Origin: Dehalococcoidia bacterium
GTDB taxonomy: Bacteria > Chloroflexota > Dehalococcoidia > SAR202 > UBA11138
Direction: 5' to 3'
Length of the DNA stretch: 6,274 nt
NCBI GenBank assembly: GCA_012270625.1
Contig: JAAXHZ010000160.1
Location: 1-6,274 of the forward strand
The notes beneath the pieces are model-generated. The model was not told the origin of the DNA. It was given only the letters and a program-made list of their open reading frames with translations, and did not search any database. A program made the translations under genes and the position numbers. This document shows, in pieces, positions 1 through 6,274 of this stretch; positions within the stretch are counted from its first letter, which is position 1; each line of letters opens with the position of its first letter.

Positions 1-642
<642 letters not shown>

Positions 643-651
643 GACTCACTC

Positions 652-1539
652 ATGCTCGCTCCTGAGTTAATGGAGCAGATCCGCAGAATCGAGATCACGG
701 CCAAACACCTGGTCGTCGATGTCTTTGCGGGCGAGTACCAGTCTGTATTCAAAGGTCGTGGCATGGAGTTCGAGGAGGTCCGGCCGTACTACCCCGGTGA
801 CGACGTCAGGCGCATAGACTGGAATGTGACAGCGCGCATGGCGTCTCCGTTCGTCCGTCACTACAAGGAGGAGCGAGAGCTCACCGTCATGCTGCTGGCG
901 GATGCCAGCGGATCGTCCGAGTTTGGCACCACCGGTGGGTTCAAACGTGAGCTTGCGGCTGAATTGGCAGCAGTGCTCTCTTTCGCCGCAACTACCAACA
1001 ACGACCGGATCGGATTGATGGTCTTCACCGACCAGGTGGAGCTGGTGGTACCGCCAAGAAAGGGCCGTCGCCACGTACTGCGAATGGTGCGTGATCTGCT
1101 GGTATTCCGACCTGAGAGGGCCGGCACCGACATCAGCCTAGCTCTGAACTCGATGAACTTGATGTTAAAGCAGAGAAGCATCGTGTTTCTTATCTCGGAC
1201 TTCATCGCGCCGCCCGAGTCATACCGACGCGCTCTGGCTGCCTCGTCGAATAGGCACGACGTGATTGCCATCGATCTCCACGACCCGGCAGAGCGTGAAA
1301 TTCCACCTGTGGGAATTATCGCACTCGAAGACGCCGAAACCGGGGAGCTGGTGTGGGTCGATACCAATGATAAGGACTGGCGTCTCTCGTACGAAGAGCA
1401 AGTCAGGTTGGACGAGGAAGCGAAAGTCCGCACGATGCGGTCGCTCGCCATCGATCGTATAGCGTTGGTGAACGGACAGGAGTACGTCAGCGGACTCAAC
1501 GACTTCTTCAAACGCAGGGAAAAACGGCTGTCACGATGA
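652..1539 (+). CDS. DUF58 domain protein with VWA-like fold
   Basis: This is a 295-residue soluble protein with no signal peptide or membrane segment, so probably cytosolic. The DUF58 signature is complete: FAGEY (25-29), GRGMEF (35-40), VRPYYPGDDVRRIDW (43-57) and TAR (60-62). It leads into a VWA-like domain whose MIDAS-type residues are visible: D-x-S-x-S at Asp84/Ser86/Ser88, Thr159 in AGTD and Asp183 in ISDF. The tail carries the family's usual DPAE, PPVG, ETGE and VDT stretch. Length matches the family norm of about 290-300. The ATG at 652 is preferred because MLAPELMEQIRRIEI matches the usual DUF58 N-terminus; no strong Shine-Dalgarno is seen, so translation may depend on ribosomes arriving from moxR. 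DUF58 genes sit next to moxR in most such operons and the protein is a likely MoxR partner (established context, function unproven). Its stop overlaps the next start by ATGA. Confidence 0.95.
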   Translation: MLAPELMEQIRRIEITAKHLVVDVFAGEYQSVFKGRGMEFEEVRPYYPGDDVRRIDWNVTARMASPFVRHYKEERELTVMLLADASGSSEFGTTGGFKRELAAELAAVLSFAATTNNDRIGLMVFTDQVELVVPPRKGRRHVLRMVRDLLVFRPERAGTDISLALNSMNLMLKQRSIVFLISDFIAPPESYRRALAASSNRHDVIAIDLHDPAEREIPPVGIIALEDAETGELVWVDTNDKDWRLSYEEQVRLDEEAKVRTMRSLAIDRIALVNGQEYVSGLNDFFKRREKRLSR

Positions 1540-2588
1540 CTAACATGGATGGGCACAGAGCCGGATTGCCAGTCTCATGGCGTGCGGTCGCGGCGACAGC
1601 GGTCATCTTTCTGGCGGTCTCATGGTTGCTGGACACAGGGACGGCCTCGGCGCAGATGATGCCCGTTGGAGTCGGACTGACTGCCGACGCCCAGAAAGTC
1701 ACCGTAGGCGATGTGTTTACGCTTACTCTGTCTGTCAGCCACCCGGCGGATCATCACGTTGTGTTCCCCGACGTGCCTTCAGAATGGGGCGACTTCGAGG
1801 TGAGGAGGACGACGCATCTGCCAACCGAGATTAACGACGACGGCGTTCTGATTTCGACGATGCGCATAGAGGCCGTGTTGTTCAAGCCCGGATCACACTC
1901 GACCCCAGCGCTGAGCGTGGCGGTGCGACGCCCAGACGGCAGCGTGATAAATCGCCCCGCGCGGCCCATAGAGATAGAGGTAACATCTGTACTCGAAGAG
2001 GGAGCCAACGCGCTGAAGGACATCAGGCCCCAGGCACAGATGCCGTTCCCGTCAGTATGGCCCTTCGGAAGTGACGGGGCACAGGAAGAGTTGTGGCCGT
2101 GGGCGGTCGGCACAGCAGGGCTAATGGCGCTGATACTGATAGCGGGCTACTTCTGGCAACAAAAGACCATGCCGGCGAACGTCGCCACTCATCCCCCGCT
2201 ATCGCCGCTGGAAGCAGCCCTGGCCACCCTGGACAGAATCGAGGAGAGCGATCTGCCCGCAGAGTCGCGCTATGCCGAGCACTACGAGCTCGTCACCGAT
2301 TGTCTCAGGAGCTACCTATTCGGCCAGTTCAGAATCCCCGCGCCTGAGCTGACGTCCGAGCAGTCGATATCCGTTCTCGACCGCAGGCCGGTGGCTCCTA
2401 CGGACGTGCGAGACTTAGCCGGGATTCTCGAGGAGGCCGACCTTGTCAAGTTCGCGCGACTTGCCCCGGAACCCCACGAGGCACGCGAATTGGTTGTGAT
2501 CGCAAGGCGGGTCGTGACCGGACTAACTGCCGCGCCGTCGCGATTCAGACCGGCCAGCGGATACACGTCAGGCAGATACACGCGATGA
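1536..2588 (+). CDS. BatD/DUF4381-like single-pass membrane protein
   Basis: This 350-residue protein has a Sec signal peptide (hydrophobic core about 17-32, likely cleavage ASA|Q after residue 39). A beta-rich domain follows at about 44-150, opening with TADAQKVTVGDVFTLTLSV, the pattern that opens BatD Ig-like domains. A linker with LKDIRPQ (160-166) leads to one transmembrane helix (about 186-206). The cytosolic tail of about 140 residues contains PLEAALATLDRIE (224-236) and a helical region (246-270) with RSYLFGQFRIPAPELT, which resembles the tail seen in DUF4381 proteins. Outside-to-inside orientation follows from the signal peptide. It sits between DUF58 and batA, the usual DUF4381 position in Bat operons. 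The ATG at 1536 overlaps the DUF58 stop; an ATG at 1545 would also keep the signal peptide. Whether to call it a DUF4381 protein or a short BatD paralogue is uncertain, and its role is unknown. Confidence 0.85.
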   Translation: MTNMDGHRAGLPVSWRAVAATAVIFLAVSWLLDTGTASAQMMPVGVGLTADAQKVTVGDVFTLTLSVSHPADHHVVFPDVPSEWGDFEVRRTTHLPTEINDDGVLISTMRIEAVLFKPGSHSTPALSVAVRRPDGSVINRPARPIEIEVTSVLEEGANALKDIRPQAQMPFPSVWPFGSDGAQEELWPWAVGTAGLMALILIAGYFWQQKTMPANVATHPPLSPLEAALATLDRIEESDLPAESRYAEHYELVTDCLRSYLFGQFRIPAPELTSEQSISVLDRRPVAPTDVRDLAGILEEADLVKFARLAPEPHEARELVVIARRVVTGLTAAPSRFRPASGYTSGRYTR

Positions 2589-3583
2589 ACATCGAGTTCG
2601 CTACCCCTGCCCTGCTCCTGCTCCTGCCGGTTGTGCTGGCGCTGGCTTTGCTGCCGCTGTTCGCGCGCGGCTGGAGCCGTCCTGCCGGAATTCGGTTTGG
2701 AAACACCATCCTCGCCGGGCGGTCCAGCCGTGGATGGAAGCTGACGCTCCGACCCTACGTCTCAGTGCTCAGATGGATCGCCCTCGCGCTGCTGATCGTC
2801 GGCGTTGCCAGACCTCAGTCAACTGAGGCTCGGGAGGTGATCAGCGGTGAGGGCGTTGACATTGCGCTCGCCCTGGACATCTCGGGATCGATGGCGGCGT
2901 TCGACTTCGCGCCGGCCAGCAGGCTGGACGCCGCCAAGCAGGTCATAGCGGAGTTCATCGAGCAAAGGACATATGACAGGGTCGGCCTCGTCGTATTCGC
3001 CACCCATGCGTTCATTCACAGTCCGCCGACCATAGATCACGACGCGCTGACCTTCCTGCTCGGTGACGTCGAGCTCGCCGCTCGGCTTGGACTGGAAGAC
3101 GGCACGGCGATCGGCATGGGTCTGGCAACAGCGGCCAACATGCTCAAGGATTCTGAGGCCGAGAGCCGGGTGATCGTGCTGCTCACCGACGGCGTAAACA
3201 ACAAAGGCGAGATCGATCCCCTAACCGCTGCCGCGGCTGCCGAAACCCTCGGAATCAGGGTGTACACCATTGGCATGGGAGCCGCCAGCGCCTCTCGTTC
3301 TCAAGGCATCACGGGCGGCAGCATGGGATTCCGAAGATTCAACCTGGACGAAGATATGCTGAGAGAGATTGCGGCAAGGACAGGCGGGCAGTACTTCCTG
3401 GCCACCGACACCGAAGGGCTGCGCAGCATTTACGATGAGATTAACTCCCTGGAGAAATCCGAGATCGAGGTGGCCGTCTATACGCAGCATCAGGAGTTGG
3501 CGGCCTGGCTTTTGCTGCCGGGCGCCGCTCTGCTGTTTCTGGAGATCCTGATACTCGGCACGATCTTGCGGGCCGCGCCATGA
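2585..3583 (+). CDS. batA: BatA-type VWA membrane protein
   Basis: This 332-residue protein has the BatA plan: N-terminal helix about 9-27, a basic loop (28-57), a second helix about 60-75 ending in the family hallmark ARPQ (75-78), a VWA domain about 90-290 and a C-terminal helix about 305-328. The MIDAS metal site is intact: Asp98/Ser100/Ser102 in DISGSM, Thr174 in DGTAIG and Asp203 in LTDG. The basic loop between the first two helices should be cytosolic by the positive-inside rule, which puts the VWA domain outside the membrane. The loop reading VFATHAFIHSPPT (137-149) departs from the more usual VFAGxAFTQxPLT wording but keeps its length. Translation starts at an ATGA overlap with the preceding gene; upstream there is only a weak AGG at 2570-2572, so coupling is likely. 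Assigned as BatA because it is the first of two tandem VWA genes. Confidence 0.95.
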   Translation: MNIEFATPALLLLLPVVLALALLPLFARGWSRPAGIRFGNTILAGRSSRGWKLTLRPYVSVLRWIALALLIVGVARPQSTEAREVISGEGVDIALALDISGSMAAFDFAPASRLDAAKQVIAEFIEQRTYDRVGLVVFATHAFIHSPPTIDHDALTFLLGDVELAARLGLEDGTAIGMGLATAANMLKDSEAESRVIVLLTDGVNNKGEIDPLTAAAAAETLGIRVYTIGMGAASASRSQGITGGSMGFRRFNLDEDMLREIAARTGGQYFLATDTEGLRSIYDEINSLEKSEIEVAVYTQHQELAAWLLLPGAALLFLEILILGTILRAAP

Positions 3584-4620
3584 CTTTCGCGAATCCACAG
3601 TACCTGCTGCTGCTGGCCGCGATTCCGGTCGCGGTGGCTCTTGTGGCCTTCGCGTTACACACTCGTAACAGGGCGTTGGCGCGCTTCGGCGATCCCGCGC
3701 TGATGCGACGCTTGACTGAGAGCGCCAACACTCCCGGGCGGCTCGCCAGAAGCGTGCTGACCATCCTGGCCCTGGGGCTTGTCGTGCTGGCGATTGCCCG
3801 ACCTCAATGGGGAGAGACCGAGCGGATCGTCGAACGCCATGGAGTCCAGCTGATAATAGCCCTGGACATTTCCAGGTCCATGCTGGCGGAAGACGTTAAG
3901 CCGAATCGTCTAGATCGAGCAAAGCTGGAAGCTGCCGATCTTCTGCAGCGTCTGCACGGTGACGAAGTTGGACTTGTCCTGTTCTCCGGAGCGGCCTTCA
4001 TACAATTTCCACTGACGTTCGACTACTCGACCGCCAGGACATTCCTGGACAACGCGGACACGGACATGATCGCCCGTCAAGGCACGGTCCTCGGAGAGGC
4101 TATACAGGTGTCTATGGTGGGACTCGACAACGACCGGGCAGGCCACAAGGCGATTCTCCTCATTAGTGACGGCGAGGATGACCAACAGGAGTCTGACTCT
4201 TTGCGAGCCGCCAACCGAGCCGCTGACGCTGGCCTCACCGTATATACCATCGGCGTCGGCACGTCCGACGGGGAGCCGATCCCGGTCCGAGACCGCTGGG
4301 ACAATCTCATCGGCTACCAGGAGGATGGGGACGGCAACATGGTGCTGTCGCGTATCAACGAAGACGTGCTTCAGAGCGTTGCGGAGGCCGGAGGAGGACG
4401 ATACGTCATGGCAGGCGGCTCCACGAGCGCTGCCGCGATAATAGCCGAAGAGCTGGACGGTCTGGAGAAGTCGGTCGTAGAGAGTGAGATCACAAGCGCC
4501 CGTGTCGAGAGATTCCAGTGGTTCGTCGCGGCGGCGGTCGCGCTGCTGATGGCCGGACAGCTCATCCCGGACCGGAGACGCTGGCTGGCAGCAGCCAGAC
4601 ACGCGAGGTCAGCGAGATGA
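3580..4620 (+). CDS. batB: BatB-type VWA membrane protein
   Basis: This 346-residue protein is a paralogue of its upstream neighbour. It has helices at about 8-26 and 57-73, the latter followed by ARPQWG (73-78), then a VWA domain about 88-300 and a final helix about 312-329 with a strongly basic tail (DRRRW and further Arg). The MIDAS residues are all present: Asp96/Ser98/Ser100 in DISRSM, Thr169 in QGTVLG and Asp197 in ISDGED. BatB hallmarks include GDEVGLVLFSGAAFIQFPLT (127-146), close to the family consensus. Basic loop and basic tail both predict cytosolic placement, so the VWA domain should face outward. The start ATG overlaps the batA stop as ATGA; the upstream sequence is GC-rich without a good Shine-Dalgarno. 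In Bat systems BatA and BatB are proposed to form a VWA heteropair that works with BatC and BatD; that is family knowledge, not shown here. Confidence 0.95.
   Translation: MTFANPQYLLLLAAIPVAVALVAFALHTRNRALARFGDPALMRRLTESANTPGRLARSVLTILALGLVVLAIARPQWGETERIVERHGVQLIIALDISRSMLAEDVKPNRLDRAKLEAADLLQRLHGDEVGLVLFSGAAFIQFPLTFDYSTARTFLDNADTDMIARQGTVLGEAIQVSMVGLDNDRAGHKAILLISDGEDDQQESDSLRAANRAADAGLTVYTIGVGTSDGEPIPVRDRWDNLIGYQEDGDGNMVLSRINEDVLQSVAEAGGGRYVMAGGSTSAAAIIAEELDGLEKSVVESEITSARVERFQWFVAAAVALLMAGQLIPDRRRWLAAARHARSAR
4605..4608 (+). promoter_or_regulatory. Shine-Dalgarno for batC
   Basis: GAGG ends 8 nt before the ATG at 4617, inside the last codons of batB. It favours this start over the in-frame ATG at 4518, which would add 33 residues in front of the lipoprotein signal and bury it. 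Confidence 0.6.
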
Positions 4621-5459
4621 GACACCTAATCGCCGTCCTGCTGACCACGGCGATGTCCGCGACTCTGCTAGTCGTCGGCTGTGGAGACACCGCCCTGATA
4701 GTTGATGACGAGGGCGCCGAGGCAATCGAAGTCGGAAACAAGGCGTTCTCGGCAGGAATGTATGAACCCGCGCTGAACGCTTATGAGATCGCCCAGGAGT
4801 CGTTGCCTGAGCGCTCCGAGCCGGTGTACAACACCGCCAACACGCTTTACAGGCAGCAGCGATTCCGAGAAGCAATCGAGCTGTACGATCAGATTCTGGC
4901 AAGGCCTGATCTGAAGCTGTCCGATTGGACGACGTTCAACGTCGGAAACGCCCTCTACGGGGCCGATCAGCCTGAACAGGCAGTAGAGATGTACAAGCAA
5001 GCGCTCAGGAACAATCCTGACGATTTCGACGCCAAGCACAATCTCGAGCTCGCGTTGGCGCACCTCCCGCAACCACCTCAGCCGGAGCAAGCTCCGGAAT
5101 CGTCCCAGGAACAGCTGACTCCCGAGCCTGCGCCCCAGCAGCCCCCGGACAGTCAGGCGGAGCAGCAGCAAGAAGGCCAGCAGCCGGACCAGCAGAACGA
5201 GGGGGAACCACAGGAGAACGAGGGTGAGGGTGAGCCACAGGAAGGGCAGCCGGAAGCCGATCCGACTGAGCCGGATGGCGAACCCTCGGAACCCGGAACC
5301 GGCGATCAACCCCTCGAAGAGATAGTTCCGCCTTCCGGCCTGACCGAAGAACAGGCCAGGCGGCTTCTCGAGATGGTCGGAGAGAGCGCGGAGCCGCTCC
5401 GCAATGCCATTCAAATCAGGCGCTCTATCCCGGGCGCTCCACCCGCGCAGGAGTGGTAG
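4617..5459 (+). CDS. batC: BatC-type TPR lipoprotein
   Basis: The ATG at 4617 gives 280 residues starting with a lipoprotein signal peptide: MRHL, hydrophobic 4-20, lipobox VVGC with lipidated Cys22. It overlaps the batB stop as ATGA and has GAGG at 4605-4608, 8 nt upstream. Three TPR-like repeats follow (about 34-66, 67-100 and 102-137), with typical FxxGxYxxAxxxY spacing. Then comes NPDDFDAKHNLELAL (133-147), a strong BatC feature. Residues 151-238 are a disordered Pro/Gln/Glu-rich linker with very high negative charge. The C-terminal part (239-280) is again ordered: LTEEQARRLLEMV, then a tail ending in PPAQEW, like the conserved end of BatC proteins. BatC is thought to be a TPR scaffold bridging BatA/BatB and BatD. 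The lipid anchor places it outside the cytoplasmic membrane. Confidence 0.92.
   Translation: MRHLIAVLLTTAMSATLLVVGCGDTALIVDDEGAEAIEVGNKAFSAGMYEPALNAYEIAQESLPERSEPVYNTANTLYRQQRFREAIELYDQILARPDLKLSDWTTFNVGNALYGADQPEQAVEMYKQALRNNPDDFDAKHNLELALAHLPQPPQPEQAPESSQEQLTPEPAPQQPPDSQAEQQQEGQQPDQQNEGEPQENEGEGEPQEGQPEADPTEPDGEPSEPGTGDQPLEEIVPPSGLTEEQARRLLEMVGESAEPLRNAIQIRRSIPGAPPAQEW
5196..5243 (+). repeat. Short imperfect tandem repeat in the batC linker
   Basis: Two adjacent units, 5196-5216 and 5217-5243, encode NEGEPQE and NEGEGEPQE. The second carries a 6-nt internal insertion coding for GE. This is the most repetitive part of the Pro/Gln/Glu-rich linker and suggests growth by slippage or small duplication. 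Confidence 0.7.
5449..5453 (+). promoter_or_regulatory. Strong Shine-Dalgarno for batD
   Basis: AGGAG lies within the final codons of batC with an 8-nt spacer to the GTG at 5462. It is the best ribosome binding site in the window and fixes the batD start, since the gene has no usable N-terminal ATG. Confidence 0.8.
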
Positions 5460-5461
5460 TC

Positions 5462-6274
5462 GTGGCAACCCGCGCAGGCAAGGCAGCTGCACTGGTGACG
5501 CTTGCGACCGTACTGCTGCTGGCGAGCTTCACTGCGACTCCGGCTCACGCCCAGACGCCCAGCGTCACAGCGTCCGTGGACCGCACCAATCTGACACTGT
5601 CCGACGTACTAACGCTCACTCTGAAGATCGAAGGTGTAACGAACGTCCATCCATTGCCCCGGGCGCCCGTGATCGACGGGCTAGTGCTGGTGGGCACTGA
5701 GAGAAGGAGCCAGCAGAACTTTGTGCAAGGCGCACTGTCAGCCCACTTCGAGTTCAAGTTCAGGTATCAGCCCCTACGAACCGGAACGATTGACATAGAT
5801 CCTATCAACGTGATTCTTGACAACGCCGTCCACGTGACCAAGCCAATCACGGTAAACGTGACGGGCGGAAGCCAGACAACTCAGCAGCTGTCGGGTGTAA
5901 GCCAGCAGCCGTCCGAGCTTGTCGGTCAGGACTTCTTTGTCGAAGTCGAGGTAGATGACGAAACGCCGTACATCGGCCAACAGATCACATACACGCTCCG
6001 GTTCTACTCAGCTAACGTGTTCGCAAGGCCAATATACGACGCGCCCGACTTCGCGGGCTTTTGGAACCCGGGCAAGTCCAGCGAACAGGAGAGTGTGGTC
6101 AGCGTTGCCGGCCGTACCTACAACGTCACCGAGATAAGCACGATACTGTTCCCGACTCTAGCTGGCGACATTAAGATCGAACAGACCAACGTGTCCGTTC
6201 GGGGCGGGCTTCTAGGCTCCAGGGTAACCGAGTATCCAACACGTCAGATCGATCTCAATGTCAGGCCGCTGCCA
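5462..6274 (+). CDS. batD: BatD, 3'-truncated by window edge, GTG start
   Basis: The frame is open from a GTG at 5462 to the last base, giving 271 residues. The GTG is chosen because AGGAG at 5449-5453 lies 8 nt upstream and because it leads directly into a Sec signal peptide (hydrophobic 8-23, cleavage AHA|Q after residue 30). The first beta domain (about 34-134) opens with TASVDRTNLTLSDVLTLTL and contains FRYQPLRTGTIDI (100-112) and HVTKPITVNV, the BatD pattern. A Gln/Ser linker (137-152) is followed by a second domain beginning QDFFVEVEVDDETPYIGQQITY (156-177), also typical of BatD. Full BatD proteins are usually 500-600 residues with a C-terminal membrane helix, so about half is missing. 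It should be an extracytoplasmic partner of BatA, BatB and BatC. Family assignment is confident; exact length and C-terminus cannot be seen. Confidence 0.93.
   Translation, partial: MATRAGKAAALVTLATVLLLASFTATPAHAQTPSVTASVDRTNLTLSDVLTLTLKIEGVTNVHPLPRAPVIDGLVLVGTERRSQQNFVQGALSAHFEFKFRYQPLRTGTIDIDPINVILDNAVHVTKPITVNVTGGSQTTQQLSGVSQQPSELVGQDFFVEVEVDDETPYIGQQITYTLRFYSANVFARPIYDAPDFAGFWNPGKSSEQESVVSVAGRTYNVTEISTILFPTLAGDIKIEQTNVSVRGGLLGSRVTEYPTRQIDLNVRPLP

Noticed and set aside
861..1556. Minus-strand open frame of 231 codons opposite the DUF58 gene
   Set aside because: Ser/Arg-rich translation without family features; the plus strand is a complete DUF58 protein.
2560..2582. Direct repeat of GATACACG (2560-2567 and 2575-2582) just before batA
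   Set aside because: Only 8 nt, within coding sequence for the tail of the preceding protein; likely chance, no operator-like symmetry.
3910..4602. Minus-strand open frame of 230 codons opposite batB
   Set aside because: Shadow of a GC-rich coding region; the plus strand has intact VWA motifs throughout.
4518..4616. Upstream in-frame ATG that would extend BatC by 33 residues
   Set aside because: The extension lies inside batB and would place an Arg/Gly-rich stretch before the lipoprotein signal. The ATG at 4617 has the ATGA overlap, a Shine-Dalgarno and a correct lipobox.
5453..5461. Alternative in-frame GTG start for batD at 5453
   Set aside because: It would overlap the AGGAG motif itself and leave no spacer; GTG 5462 has ideal spacing.
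4668..5492. Minus-strand open frame of 274 codons opposite batC
   Set aside because: It is the antisense of the Gln/Glu/Pro-rich linker and TPRs, producing a Leu/Arg-rich string with no recognisable family, while the plus strand carries a full BatC.

Overview
The window lies entirely inside one plus-strand gene cluster with the layout of a Bat ("Bacteroides aerotolerance"-type) operon. In order it encodes a MoxR-family AAA+ ATPase (5' end missing), a DUF58 protein, a membrane protein with a BatD-like outer domain and a DUF4381-like inner tail, two membrane-anchored von Willebrand factor A (VWA) proteins (BatA and BatB), a TPR lipoprotein (BatC) and BatD (3' end missing). All seven genes point the same way. 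The longest gap between them is 9 nt, and four consecutive junctions are ATGA stop/start overlaps. No promoter, terminator, RNA gene, mobile element, CRISPR array or stretch of non-coding DNA is visible.

The DNA is GC-rich (about 60% by eye), with standard code use, Sec and lipoprotein signal peptides and a GTG start for batD. It is certainly bacterial. Bat operons occur in many phyla (Bacteroidetes, spirochaetes, Proteobacteria, Chloroflexota and others), so gene content does not fix the phylum. The combination of a lipoprotein BatC with a GC-rich genome would fit Chloroflexota or another environmental lineage, but this is a weak guess.

Layout: 1-642 MoxR C-terminal two thirds; 652-1539 DUF58; 1536-2588 BatD/DUF4381-like hybrid; 2585-3583 BatA; 3580-4620 BatB; 4617-5459 BatC; 5462-6274 BatD N-terminal part.

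Working model (inference from family knowledge plus topology): MoxR and DUF58 act in the cytosol. BatA and BatB span the membrane, and their VWA domains with intact MIDAS metal sites probably face outward. BatC is lipid-anchored outside, and BatD is secreted with Ig-like beta domains outside. The hybrid protein at 1536-2588 has sizeable domains on both sides of the membrane and could link the MoxR/DUF58 side to the VWA/BatC/BatD side. The biochemical role of Bat systems is poorly defined. Envelope integrity, stress tolerance and chaperone-like assembly have been proposed, and the sequence does not choose between them. I see a well-formed example of a known system rather than a wholly new one. 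The most unusual points are the second BatD-like protein and the very tight translational coupling.
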